In this document: positions 47,448-60,121 of the stretch, piece by piece | Layout: the number at the start of each line of letters is the position of its first letter | Position numbering within the stretch: the stretch's first letter is position 1 | Assembly (NCBI GenBank): GCA_023105745.1 | Contig: JALGQZ010000004.1 | Span: 69,057,112 to 69,121,111, forward strand | Origin: Austropuccinia psidii | Lineage: Eukaryota > Basidiomycota > Pucciniomycetes > Pucciniales > Sphaerophragmiaceae | Length of the DNA: 64,000 nucleotides | Direction: 5' to 3' | Program-made: the position numbers and the translations under genes | The notes under the pieces: generated by a model | What the model saw: the letters and a program-made list of their open reading frames with translations, nothing else | What the model was told of the DNA's origin: nothing | Database searches by the model: none

Positions 47448-48841
47448 TATACTTAAATAAGAGGTCAATCAATTTTTCTTTCATTTTTTCTTTTAATTCT
47501 TGATTGAATTCTGCCTCTTTAAGCTGTTCAGATATAAAAAGTTCCTTTTCTGGAATTTTTTCTTCATTCTTAATAACTGTGATTTGTTTTTTGTTATTTA
47601 AGCATCCAAACGTTTGTCTTTTGTTGTCTCCTATGGTAAAATATCTATCCTTTTGGTTGGAGATATCTATACCATAAATTGATAAGTAGTCACTCCCAAG
47701 TATGAATTCATTACTAGTACAGTTGTCCATTACTACAAACTCTACTTTGATTCTGACACATTGTGAGGGATGAGGAAAAATTAGTGTTAAATCAATTATT
47801 CCAAGGGGCTTCATGCTCTCACTTGCACTACTAAATTTGACACCTTGTATTGGCATAAGTTTTTCTTGCCAGTCTGGGACAATGGTTTTTAAATAACTTC
47901 TACCAACACAGGTGCAATATGCTCCTGTATCTAAGTTAACTTTTCCTTCTTGGTTATCAACCATAACAATACTTATACTTGATTTTCCAGCTGTATATCC
48001 TATTCCTCTTGCAGGTTTGGTCCTATACATTTTGGCATCTTGTATGTTTGTCAGGTTTGTGTCAGATGTCCCAACTTGTGGTAAGCTTGAGTCAACATCC
48101 AGTACTTCATAAATTATATCAATATTATTAATTTGTGCATGAATTATATTTATTTCATCACTTTCAGAGCTTTCTGACTCTTCTGTCTCTTTTTCAGAGT
48201 CAGATTCCTCTCCTTTGTCATTGTGGTTTTCTGTTTCCACAATTTCATTAATCTTTGCCTTTTTAAGGCAATTATTGGCTAAGAGTCCAATACCTCCACA
48301 CTTATGGCATTTTCTTTGCTCATTATTGTTGGGAGTATTGGGCTGGGAGGATTCTTTTGATTTATCTTTTTTGATAAATGGTTTATTTGGGCTTTTAATG
48401 TCCAATTTCTTCCAAGTCCTGCCAATTTTTGTTCTTGTCACTATGTCTTCTAGTGCATTAATATACTCTTCTGTGGAGCATGGTTCTATACACCTGCTTT
48501 TTAGGGCATGTTCTAGCTCTCCTCCACATTTCTTGAGTATTTTCATATGCACCATTTTTTGTGACATTTCTGGGTATAATGCATTAAGTCTTTCAGCTTG
48601 TTTCAAGAACCAATTTAAAGTTTTATCTCTGTCTGGGTCAAAGAAAGAATTTTCAAATGCATTTTCTATTTTGTACATCCAGGCATCATTAGCCCACTTG
48701 GTGATTATTTCTTGTTTCCACCAAGACCAGGTATTTTTGCCATTTGTTTGCCTTATGCCATAATACCATCTTTTTGCAGATTTTTCAAACAATGAATGTA
48801 ATCTTGCAGTGATTAATTCATCTGGTATGGCATAATCCTCT
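47422..48841 (-). pseudogene. Element B gag C-terminal half and protease
   Basis: Open frame from the solo LTR junction: capsid-like end (ITARLHSLFEKSAKRWYYGI, KMVHMKILKKCGGELEHAL), zinc knuckle CHKCGGIGLLANNC in which the His has become Leu, an acidic Ser/Glu tract, then protease VNLDTGAYCTCVGRSYL and FILGSDYLSIYGIDI. Unlike A, both T-run frameshifts are absent here. It ends early (KNAFAKSH) because of a 7-bp deletion near 47,436, so RT is out of frame. Confidence 0.9.
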
Positions 48842-50866
48842 TCTAAGGTTTGACTATGAAACAATAAGTAAAAATTGCTAATATTTTACTTATTTTACTA
48901 TGAATGTCCTTATAATTGAAATAAATAAGATAAAAATAATTATAATAATGAAGAATTATTATAATTATGGCGTAAAAATGATTATATTATTAATAAAATG
49001 TAATAATATAATTTATATTCTAAAATATAATATAATAAAATAAATATATTAATATAAAATAATTAATATATTTAAAGGCACTTTATTATTGTTACAAACA
49101 AATAATAAAGGCGTAAAAAGTTTTTTTTATTAATAAGAAACAATTAATAACAATAATATTACCAATATTAAAGTTATAAATTAATATAAATACTATTTAT
49201 ATTAATTAAAGAATTATTAAAATAATAATAAAGAGAAAAATTGTTATAATAAGAGAAAATAACTTACTTTTAACACTTAATATAATAATTTTGAAATATT
49301 TTATGCCCAAAAATATAAATACAACCTTTTCAAATTGTATTTACAATAAAAAATAAAGAAAATTACTAATATTCTTGATTTTTATGTGGAAATGAGTTTT
49401 TAGAGAGATTTTTAACAAAAACAATTAAATAAATTATTTAATCACGTCAAAATAGATGATTACAACAAGGTGGTCTTTGTTCTTTAATAATATAATAGTT
49501 TTATATATAAAGAATAAAGAAATTACCTTTGATTTAATTGATTTAATGTTTTTGATGCGTCTGAGGGGAAAATAGAGTAAAAAGAGCTTTATTTATAGTA
49601 AATACCTCCCTCCTAGAGTCCAACAGGCTTCTAGTAGACGTGTAATGATCATATTCACTGGAATCAATCAATATTTTAAGGTTTGGGGATGATTACATCA
49701 TGATCAAACCATATTGCATCATTATTACACCATTATTTAGAGTTATCACTATCACTCTAAAGTTGATGACATCAGAGGCTTGGCAGAACCCCAAATTTCG
49801 TGGATTTTATTAGTCTTCATCATAAACTAATAGTATTCACCAATTTTATCACTCATATGACTGTTAAACTTAATTTAAGGTTACAGTAGGTGATCATAAC
49901 TGCTCAATTTAAGCTCAAAATTTGATCTTTAATTGCTTTTAAGTTTTACCCGCTACAGCAATTCAGAGAGTGAATTCTTATAGCCTGACATAACCTTATT
50001 ATGCTGCCAAGAGCGTCTCATTACATCATCAAAACTCTAATTTTGATGATTTTTCTTGGAACTCATCTTTTCTGTCGAAATTCAATATTTTAAACTTCAA
50101 ATCATGATTTCAGGGGGTTATACCCTTAGCTTAATAATAAAAATTGAATCATTCTTCACAAATGAACTAGTAGAATCTAACTGTGTGCTTTATTTTAAGT
50201 TTGGACCACTTTCACAACAAAGTGGTCAACAGCTCTGTTGATTTTTATCAATATTTCATCGTAGGTTTTAACCTTGTTTATAAATTGTAAAATAAAGTTC
50301 ATATCTGTGTTCTTATAGTAATTACGTGGTAACTTTATTTTGGTTCATCACTCTATCTTGTATATTTTAAGAGATATTAGCTATGATCCTTGAATATATG
50401 CGTTGACCAAAAAAGTGCATATATTCAGGTTAATTCCTTAAGTATTAACTTTGGAAATTAGCTCATTCATTTTTTTATGTGTTAATTTTCATGGGGAATC
50501 CAATGGTACAATTTATTTTACATGTTGTCTCATTGGCGTTTGAAATAAACAAGGATTTATGGTTTTTATAAGGTATTATTCCTTATAACTCATTAAATAT
50601 TGACTTTACAGATATGCAATAAAAATGGTATATGTGTATTTTACCATGGGGAATCCAATGGTATAATTTATTTCAAATGTTGACTCATTGTTTTTTAAGT
50701 TAAACCAATTCTTGTTCCAATTTATGGTATTTTTGTATTTTTGAGGTAATTAATTAAAATGTATAATTATTCTAAGTACTTTTAGTATAATTATCTTAAA
50801 GGTATAATTATTCTGAGTCTTTCTTGTGACCGTATTGGGTATGTGTTCATATCTCAAAGGCTCACA
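48842..50866 (-). repeat. Solo long LTR inside gag of B, TSD CCTCT
   Basis: 2,025 bp; the left terminus TGTAAGG has mutated to TCTAAGG, the right terminus is GGCTCACA. The exact duplication CCTCT lies at 48,837-48,841 and 50,867-50,871. The uninterrupted gag in element A (near 21,160) reads straight across this site. Most similar to the solo LTR at 1,410-3,437. Confidence 0.95.
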
Positions 50867-52271
50867 CCTCTTGTAGCATGTCAATTGTTTTGATAAATGA
50901 CATGTGGTCATATTCACCTTCTCCTGTGAATGTTGGCCATTCTTTCAATTGAGGTTCTTCCTTCATTAAGACTTGGTTATTGTCTTGGTGACTCAAGTCT
51001 GTTATTAATGGATTTGTTAATTCCTCTTTTGGTTTAACATGGCTTCTTATGTGAGAAAATGGTGTTGATAACTTTGGCATATTTAAATTAGCCTCATTCA
51101 TTTTATCCATTTTTTCAGTAATAAGCCTTATTTCACTTTGAATGTCATCTTTCAGATGCATTCTTGCTTCATCACTCTTTTCCACATGGTCCAAAAGTAA
51201 CTTTTGGTGTGATGAAGTCTTTTCTTCAGATTTTTCTAAAGAAATACTCAATTTGTTTAATTTTTCTGTAAGATTATCAATACTCACATCATAATTGATT
51301 GTCAAAGTTTTTTCTTTGATATCACTTATGTATTTATACAACTCTTGCTGTCCTTGTATTAATTTCTGAGTATTTTCAATTAATACTTTTGGTTTATTAT
51401 TTTCAATCATAAATTTTATGTTATCAATTTCTTTCTTATTTTGTGCAACAAGTTTTGTTAAAGATGATATACTGTTATTTATTTCTTGGAAAGATAATAA
51501 ACTATTTTTAATGTCTTTAAGAGGTAAGATACTATTTTTAAGTTCTGTTAGAGTATTTACAACATCAGGAGACAAGGTTATTTCTTTGGGAAATGGGGTT
51601 GTCTCATTCTTTGTTCCTCTTTGTCTTTAAATTCCATCAAAGTTCTGGCCATGTTGAAGACATTGTCCATGGCATCTTTTTGGATCTTGGGGATCCTGTA
51701 GCTTGGGGAATATGGTTTTCTCCAATTCTTTTTCTTTTTCTTCTTCCCTTTTTGGGGAAGTGGGTTGACTTGGGGCTTTCTGGTAGAAGCTACTGGGGCT
51801 TCTTCCTTGGTTGCCTCCTTCTTTTTGGCATGGTACTCCTTGATCTTTTTGATTTGAGGTTTGGATGATAGTGGATTCCATCCATTGGAGTATCTCACTA
51901 TTTCCTCCTCTTTGAAAAACTTTTTCAGGATGTGCCAGGGGTTCATCACTCCTTGGTGTATTTGAGGCAACATTTCCCAATCTTTGTCCTGGTATACTGT
52001 GTAGTACTGTTTGTACTGGCTCATGTAGATGTCTATTTGAGCCCTCTGAATGTGATTTGTACCTGTTTGAGTCACTCATACTTAGTTCCAATTCAGGTTC
52101 AGATATCATGGGCATTTCAGGGACTTGCCTTTGGGATAAGGCACTTCCTTGTGTGGATTCTGTTCCACTGGGGATATTGCCCTTTCTTTTCCCTTTTGAG
52201 CAATCAATTCTACCTCTGAGTCCAGCTCCATCTGATTGGATGGAGTATTGGGAGCCTCTTCCGGTAGTCAT
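50867..52271 (-). pseudogene. Element B gag, N-terminal part
   Basis: ATG at 52,271 (MTTGRGSQYSIQSDGAGLRG). This frame runs to 51,627, where GAA has become TAA (element A has the Glu codon), then continues in the same frame through PFPKEITLSPDVVNTL and a long Lys/Glu/Asn/Ile-rich, coiled-coil-like region to the solo LTR junction (KEWPTFTGEGEYDH, IDMLQ). I chose this frame because it is continuous with the zinc-knuckle frame. An overlapping frame at 51,578-52,075 is open for 165 codons. Confidence 0.85.
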
Positions 52272-52995
52272 TGTCTAAGAAAAATAAGAAATAAGAGGAT
52301 TTTAGAACAGGAAATTTCTTATGGTAACTTATAACTGAGGTACTCACCTTCAGAGTCTTGAATGGTGGGTCCTGGAAAGTCCAATTTCTTGGCTTTCTTT
52401 CTTTTGGAAATTATTGGTGTTGGGGAGCTTTGACCAGTTTCTTCGACCAATCTTTCAACAGTGGTTTGGTTATCCTCTGTTGGGTTGTCTTCAAACACTA
52501 AAAAAGACAAATAAATATAAGTCTTTGTATATAAAAGTGTTATTTTTGGTAAGATATGGCAATTTTCCACGTAAAAATTTCTTTTATATCTTTTTTTATG
52601 GAAAAAAAAATGAAAATAATTGAAGAAATGAAATTAAAAAGAATAAAATAACTTTTTTATTGGTTTTTAATATTTTTATTATTTTTTATGTTTTTTATTT
52701 TTCAAGAATAAAACAAAAAATGAATATGATTCTTAAAATTAATTTATAATATAAAATTATTTTTAATTCATAAAATATCTTTTTTTAATCACTAGAGTCA
52801 CTCAAAGAAAGTTTTTGCAAGTCTAAGGATGTGAAAAACCACGTGTAAGACAGTAAAATTGCTTTGCAAATGCCTCAATAGCTTTTAAAATCAAGAAAAT
52901 ATAAAATTCTTATATAATTTTATGATTATTGGATAAGCCCAATTAGAATATTCTTAAAGGTCTTTTAGAGTAAATATCATGGCCAGGCCCCCAAA
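52272..52995 (-). other. Element B leader with splice-like signals
   Basis: AT-rich leader. A short open frame (52,319-52,570) includes TTVERLVEETGQSSPTPII. A GTGAGT donor-like site (minus strand, from 52,347) and a polypyrimidine TTTTTCTTAG acceptor-like site (ending 52,275, four bases before the gag ATG) would bound a 73-nt intron. TGGGGGCCTGGC just after the LTR is a possible primer-binding site. Confidence 0.5.
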
Positions 52996-54962
52996 TGTAA
53001 GGTTTGACTATGAAACAATAAGTAAAAATTACTAATATTTTACTTATTGTAATATGAATGTCCTTATGAATGAAATGAATAAGATAAAAAAAATTATAAT
53101 AATAAGAATTATTATAATTATGGAGTAAAAATAATTATATTATTAATAAAAAATATAATAATATAATTTATATTATAAAATATAATATAATAAAATAAAT
53201 ATATTAATATAAAATAATTAATATATTTAAAAAGCACTTTATTATTGTTACAAACAAATAATAAAGGCGTAAAAAATTGTTTTTTATTAATAAAAAACAA
53301 TTAATAACAATAATATTACTAATATTAAAGTTATAAAAAAAATATAAATACTATTTATATTAATTGAAGAATTATTAAGAGAATAATATAGAGAAAATTA
53401 TTATTATAAGAGAAAATAACCTACTTTTAACACTTAATATAATAATTTTGAGATACTTTACGCCAAATAATGTAAATACAACTATCACAAATTGTATTTA
53501 CAATAAAAAATAGAGAAATTACAAATATTCCTGATTTTTTACATGGAAATGAGTTTTAGAGAGTTTTAACAAAAACAGTTAAACAAATGATTTAATCACG
53601 TCAAAATTGATGATTATAATAAAGATGAACTTTGGTCTTTGATAATACAAAAGTTTTATATATAAAGAATAAAGATATTACCTTTTTGTTTGTATTTATT
53701 TAATGTTTTTGATGCGTCTGAGGGGAAAACAGAGCAGAAAGAGCTCTATTTATAGTAAATACCCCCCTCCTAGAGTCCAACAGGTTTCTAGTAGACATGT
53801 ACTGATCATATCCACTGGAATTGATCAATATTTTAAGGTTTGGTGATGATCAAACCTCATTACATCATTATTATGCCATTATTTAGAATTATCACTATAA
53901 CTCTAAGTTTGATGACGTCAAAGGCTTGGCAGAACCCCAAATTTCGTGGATTTTATTATTTTTAATCATAAACTAATAGTATTCACCAATTTCTACACTT
54001 ATATGACTGTTAAACTTAATTTAAGGTTACAGTCTGTGATCATAAATGATCAAATTAAGCTCAAACTTTGATCCTTAATAACTTTTAAGATTTACACGCT
54101 ACAGCAATTCAGAGAGTGAATTCTGATAGCTTGGCATAACCTTATTATGCTGCCAAGAGCATTTCATTACATCATCAAAACTCTATTTTTGATGATTTTC
54201 CTTGTAACTCATCTTTTCTGTCGAAATTTAATATTTTAAACTTCAAACCATGATTTCAGGGGGTTATACCTTGAATATTGTAATAACAAATACATCATTC
54301 CTCACGAATGAACTAGTAGAATCCAACTGTCTACTTTTTTTTAAGTTTGGACCACTTTCACAACAAAGTGGTGAACAGCTTTATTGATTTTAATCAATAA
54401 TTCATTACAGGTTTTAACCTTGTTTATAACTTGTGAAATAAACTTCATATCTGTATTCCTACAGTAATTACGCGATGAGTTTATTTTTGGTTCATCACTC
54501 TATCATATATAATTCAAGAGATATTAGCTAAAATCCTTGAATATATGTGTTGACCAAAAAAGTGCATATATTCAGGTTAATTCCTTAAGTATTGGTTTTG
54601 AAGCTTAGCTTATTAATTGTTTTATGTGTGGATTTTCATGGAGAATCCAATCGTACCATTTATTTCACATGTTGTTTCATTAGTTTTTGAAATAAATAAG
54701 GATTTTTGGTTTTTATAAGGTATTATTACTTATAACTTATTAAATATTGACTTTGCAGATATGCCATAAAAATGGTATATGTGTATTTTACCATGGGGAA
54801 TCCAATGGTGTAATTTATTTCACATGTTTATTCATTGGTTTTTAAGTTAAACCAAATTTTGTACCAGTTTATGGTATTCTTATAGTTTTTAAGGTACTTA
54901 TAATTATATAAAATATTTCTTGTGACCTTTTTGGGTATGTGGTCATATCTCAAAGGTTCACA
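52996..54962 (-). repeat. Element B 5' LTR
   Basis: 1,967 bp, TGTAAGGTTTGACTATG to AAAGGTTCACA, followed exactly by TSD GATAC. Very similar to the 44,496-46,311 part of the 3' LTR. Confidence 0.95.
53746..53755 (-). promoter_or_regulatory. TATA box of element B 5' LTR
   Basis: CTATAAATAG on the minus strand next to GAGCTC, in the same conserved block as in element A. Confidence 0.6.
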
Positions 54963-54967
54963 GATAC

Positions 54968-56671
54968 TACCAGTAAGAGAAATGGAATAATGTGTCATAA
55001 TATCTCAAACAAAAATATTTACTAAATCTTTTGATTTCCATTTTAGGCTTCACATTTTAACAAAAAATCCAGCTGATTCAAGTTTCACATTATTTAGAAG
55101 GTTGATAAAGTAAATTTTTTTGGATCCTGCTCAATATCTTAAACTACAAAGCTTCCTAAAAAATATAAAAACTTATAACTCCATGAACTTATTGTGATAT
55201 TCATTGAAAAATCATTATGATACAAGATGTTGCGACTAGTGTGATTAAAAAAGAGAAGAATTGTATCAGCGTCATTGCTAGTATTGTTTGTGATTGTACT
55301 GCAATAAAGCATTCTATGACTGAAATTGCTACACTCAATAGGATCAATCATTAGAAAAATTCAGTAGGCATATATCTGGAAATTCTCTCGAGCTACAATA
55401 GAATTATTTTACTCAAAGATGAGTAGTAATATTAAAAATCGCTGGATGATGAGCCTCAAAGCCTGCATAATCCAAGAGGTTTCCATTATTTTAAATTTCC
55501 TGGATTCCTATAACCTTTTCTTCAAATGAAAAGATTTTATTAAAAAATACATCTCAAAATATTAATAAATCAAAAATATTTCATAAGGCTATCTCACTTC
55601 TAAAGTCATCTATTAAAATAATGATAAAAATATCAAAATAATCTTGATTATGATGGCAATACGATCCAAGATTATAATAGCAAAAAAATTCATTTCAGTC
55701 AGAACTATGGTTACTGTCGTAGCACGATTTCCGCTCCATGGCCAGCCCCTCAATCATCGCCTATGCAATGACACGTATTTTGAAATTTATTCCTTGTTTG
55801 AATCTTTTAGACTGCTGATCAGTTGGATCTTTGTTAGGGTTTTTCAACGCAGCTTCGATTGATGTTTAAGTCAGACTTGAGCATATTGAAGTGCTTATCA
55901 AGATATTTCTTAGATTGAAATACTTTTATCAAACTTTACATCAAGACATTCTGGATACTCCTAGGACCTAGTCGGACAGACCCAAGCTACTTGCCTTGAA
56001 CGGAATAGTTCATCTCATTGAAAATTAGCCTGCTGGCTGGCTCCCCTTGGACGAATAATCTCCGCCGTCTTCATCTCGACTGGACTTGGTGTAACTGTAC
56101 AGTACGGGGTATCGGAATGGCTCATGATAGGTGATATTCTCCTACTTGAAACGAGTTCTACCCAAGCTCGATTGGTTTATCTTCATAAAGACTCCGGCAT
56201 GTCTCACTTCACCCTGTACTTGATCTCATACTGGCAGTTATACGAGTACCAAGTCCGTATGATCCAGGACGCTTTGCTTGGTTCTTTCTCGAAGCGCTCC
56301 GTACGTGCAGTATTAAAAACTCTAGGATTGGGCCGTAAAACATCAACTGCTACCCTTGAAACGATCCAGATTGAGTGTATGGAACACCCACTTCGTTTGG
56401 CTGTAACTATCACCCAAAAATTCAACGGCTTACTCTTTGAATACAGTCGCCCTTACGGATCTTTTCGGCTTCGCTAACCTGGTCTTGAAATTTATCAGCA
56501 GCATCATATGCTCTTTATAGATCATCTTATCAGATCTTTTCAAGCCTTGGTTGGTTGGGTGTCGCTGGCATTAAAATTCGGTCTTGAAACTACCTTTTAT
56601 TCGACAGCATTGACCGGGCCTGTCTTTGTCCCTCATTTTTCTAATCTTCCCTAGGTCTTACTGCCCTGAAA
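54968..56671. other. Host-like spacer upstream of the spliced gene
   Basis: No retroelement similarity. Base composition becomes more balanced from about 55,640. A 117-codon plus-strand frame at 56,124-56,477 and a 72-codon one at 55,644-55,862 are the largest; neither contains anything I recognise. They may be chance, promoter/5' UTR sequence or parts of an unrecognised gene. Confidence 0.4.
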
Positions 56672-58915
56672 TTGCCACATCCCACAATGCCTCAAAGACT
56701 TGGTTCAAAATCACACGCTCCTTTTATCATTACGTTCTTTCTTGTGTTTTATGGCAAACAAGTTTGTTGCCGCAACGTTTTCAGTGCCAACCCCAGCAAT
56801 CTGGCTCAACCCGTCAGATCCACTTCTCCGACAATTTCTCTTCCAAATAACCCAATTAATGCTTTGCCTCCAAGACCTGAACAATGTGGAGTGTACCCTC
56901 TTAATCAGACTACTTGGGCTCACTTTGGTTGGGATAATTACCTCGCCACCTATCCTAATGGGTCTAGTTTGATAGTTCAGGTTAGCTTCAATTTTTGGTC
57001 ATTTTCCTTTGAAAGGGAAATCATCTGAGAAAGCGTAAAAATTTCAAAAATCATCCAACTCTCATCCCTCGCCAGGAATACGCAGCTTCTAAAGGTGCCA
57101 AGAATTTTAAATGTGGAATTGGTTGGTTTTTTTTTAAGGATCTTTGCCCACAGAAACTAGCTTTTTATCAAAGAAATAAATAAAGCTGACGCATATTTGT
57201 TCTGGGCTTCAGGTGAAAATTGCAACATTGGACAAGTAGGTTGAAAACTAGACTTTCTCCAATTGAGTTCAAACAACTCAATCCCATCCCGATGCTCAAA
57301 AGCGTGCTTCTATTTAGTTATGTAGCCCTGTTGCAGCTCCGGATTGGTATATCCTATATGCTGCCCAGCACCTTAACACATACCTAAACACGCTTTATGA
57401 CACCGCCGGCGAAGCTATTTCATTTTCTCAAAGTTAGTCATTTCTATCGAAAGGAGAGCTACCTAAAGGCCCAAAAAATACAGCTAGTCACACCAGAACC
57501 CTTCTTTTTACAAATTCAGGCACCCTTTCTTCAGTTTGGAACGACCTGTAAGCAGCCGGCTACATTTCCTAAGCTCTATTCCCCATGTTACTTCACAGCC
57601 TGACAATCTCATTTCATAGTTATCCTGCACTAATAAGCCATGTTGATCTATGGGCGGTCTTTACGCTGGGTTCCGCCGCCGCTGTGACTCAAGTTGTTGG
57701 TGCACTCTTTCTATTATTTATCCCCGATGTCGCACTTTTATTCCTCTTTCCCGTATCACCCCTGGCGATCATCAGCGTAACCTTTGTCGAGATCATGTTA
57801 GCATCTTTGATTGCCGTCCTGGTCGGTGAAGCAATTCTATCTCAGCACGACATGTCATCACCAGTTCAAAGTCGTCGGTTTGAGTCAGTGAGTCGAAAAA
57901 TCATCAGTTTGCTCTTTTTTTTCTCAGATTCATCAATTCCTGTTTTTCCCATGTAATATGACAGTTAACCTCAATGAGCTATCCTTTGGCACGATGGCAA
58001 GAAGCTACCCAAAATACTATCGCGAATTACACTCAAAAGATTTTCACTTCCGGGATCTCGGGGTCGAATTGCAGTCTGAGCGAGATTCTCAAAAACGGGA
58101 CCTTTCTAAGTCCCTTCGAGCGCAAGAACTCGTTTGAGCTCAACACCGATCTCAAGAATGTTACCGCAACATTAGCTGTCGCCAAGTTATTGCGTGCCAT
58201 GGTCTGTAGTTTTTCTATGTTGATGCACTTTTCGCTTCGGCATTCTTACTGAAACTTTGACTTGAAATCTGGATTTTGGGTCACAGAACGCATTTATCAC
58301 AATCTCTGATGTAAGTGACTAGCTCTTTGACATTGATGACCTCATAATCTAAAAATGTTCTTTACATTCACATCAGGATCCTCATCCAAACAAATTTTGG
58401 AGATCAAAGAACGTTTTGTCTTACCATAGCCCCAATGGAACGTAAGTCATCTTTACGTTATTTAATTTGAGTCTCACTTGCAGAATGCAGAAAATAACAA
58501 ACGCCACATTGACTTGTGATTTAAAACAGGCTTATGAACATCATCCGGACAGTCCCTAAGGAAACAAAAGCCATCAATGACTTTGACAATGCTCATGTAT
58601 TATCTGAGAAATACGGAATCACAACTGAACATATTGTGGCGGTTTCTTGGGATTGCCAACAACGTTTTGGAATGCAAAGTCGCAACATGACTGAAAATAG
58701 GTCCCGAATCACGTCAGTGGTTAAGTTTTCGAATGTCCAACAATTCTGGAAAAAAACCTAACATTAACTTTTTTTTCTTTAAAAACGCGCCTGATTACAA
58801 CTACAGGGCTTTTGTTAACGATGCAACAGTTTGCTCGTTTGACTTACCTGTTTGTGACTTGCGAAATTCTGGTAAGAACTTTTCAACTTTTACTCATCAC
58901 GCGTCACGAACTTGA
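56672..58915 (+). CDS. Spliced host gene, conserved fungal family of unknown function (DUF7872-like)
   Basis: I reconstruct 11 exons with GT-AG introns and consistent phases: 56,672-56,980; 57,076-57,121; 57,213-57,235; 57,318-57,432; 57,520-57,547; 57,599-57,887; 57,965-58,201; 58,287-58,310; 58,377-58,441; 58,530-58,712; 58,807-58,915. The product is about 475 residues, or 470 from the ATG at 56,687, which gives a better signal-peptide-like start (APFIITFFLVFYG). Diagnostic blocks: HFGWDNYLATYPNGSSL, EYAASKGAKNFKCGIGENC, SPVAAPDWYILYAAQHLN, two or three hydrophobic segments around residues 186-250, KYGITTEHIVAVSWDCQ and FDLPVCDL near the C-terminus. This resembles a cysteine-containing family of secreted or membrane proteins in basidiomycetes that I remember as DUF7872. 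Function unknown. No stop or frameshift is needed, so it looks intact. Least certain are the start and the donor at 58,713 (GTCAGT; GTCCCG at 58,701 also keeps frame). Confidence 0.8.
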
Positions 58916-60121
58916 GCGTTTCTCCAGAGTGTTTGCTTATTTATTTTTTGCTTCGCCCCTGACACAGAGGCCCAGAAGCGAAAGGAAAAGGGCGAAAGAA
59001 CTGTTAAGATTTGCAGGGACTTTCTTGGTTTACCGATTTAGATCATCGCCTTTGATATTCTGGTTTTCTTTTGCGCAAATTCGATCATTTGATAAGCCGT
59101 TAAGCTGTAAACCAAATCAAATATTTTATTTGAAATAATCCGGTTGCCAATTGGCTGTTTTAATTTCCTCTTTATTTCCAACTTGAGAACTCATTTTTGT
59201 ATGTTTACTATTATGAATTCCTATTCAAAACAAATGAATAAGGCACGTTTAATCAGCCTGAAGCCGACCAGCCTATTATGAATCACCCAAATATAGCTTT
59301 TTAACACCTGCAATCATCCACAAGTGGGAAATTCGGCGCCTAATGACACTCAGCAATTGACTCTTGTCACCACGACAATTTGTATTTTCTCGTTTAAACA
59401 AAAAAAACACTCTTTTTATAGTTTCTTCCCTTCATTCTGCCTTTTCTCACTTTTCTCACCTTTGATTTGTTAACTTGATCCATAAGTAACACCTACCAAG
59501 AGCCAAAGTTCTCCAATAATGTGTAATCAACATGACTTTGCATTTATTTTGCTTAATTCACATTGTGTGGAACACATGAGTACTCAGTCCTTGTCTTGAA
59601 CATTCTGCGCAAAATGAGAGCTCATAAAACTTGTTTTGATTAACTTCTTTTCATGTTTGCACTTGAGAAGGTAGGACAAAAGTGAGTTTGGTCTGTGAGG
59701 GAAATGCAGTAGGCTGAAAGGTATGTCGGAACCCAGACAGAGTAAGCCATAAAGAAAAAGGAGCAAAACTAAATAAAGGGGGCATGAAAACCACTTGAAA
59801 ATGCTTGGTTCTGGAGGTAGATAATTCATCAACCAAACAAATGGCATCGCTGTATGGCTAATCTTACTTCTACTAAATGAACTAACAAGGAGGCTTTGTA
59901 TACCTTTCAAGGGCACCATTATTAATCATACAATACCCTCTATTTTATTTCATTTTTGGTGTTTTATTTTTTTATTTTTCAATACAAATAAACTAGGGTG
60001 GTTAAAATTATTTCAAATATCATATATAAAAATCATAAATTTATCGCCCCTCAAAGTTAAAAACTGCCACAATCAAGACATATTAACTTTTTGGAATACC
60101 AAATAACCAATTAAACCTTGG
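58916..60121. other. Host-like intergenic sequence
   Basis: No repeat or domain recognised. The minus-strand frame at 59,584-59,919 (111 codons) is hydrophobic and featureless; I do not support it as a gene. Confidence 0.5.

Larger units (their letters stand above)
42875..54962 (-). mobile_element. Element B: long-LTR Ty3/gypsy deletion derivative, TSD GATAC
   Basis: 3' LTR 42,875-46,311 (interrupted), internal region 46,312-52,995, 5' LTR 52,996-54,962. The exact TSD GATAC lies at 42,870-42,874 and 54,963-54,967. Closely related to element A. Most of RT, all of RNase H and the integrase core are deleted. Two later LTR insertions interrupt it (43,006-44,490 and 48,842-50,866). The two LTRs share features absent from A, such as a shortened GATGATCAAACCTCATTAC region. 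Confidence 0.95.

Noticed and set aside
56124..56477. 117-codon plus-strand frame as a gene
   Set aside because: No domain, no clear splice partners and an equally open opposite strand. It is mentioned only as part of the upstream spacer.
58530..58560. Frameshift in the host gene near 58,550
   Set aside because: It appears only if the acceptor at 58,483 is used. The acceptor at 58,529 keeps the frame, so no lesion is needed.
59584..59919. 111-codon minus-strand hydrophobic frame
   Set aside because: Low complexity, no family resemblance and no supporting context.
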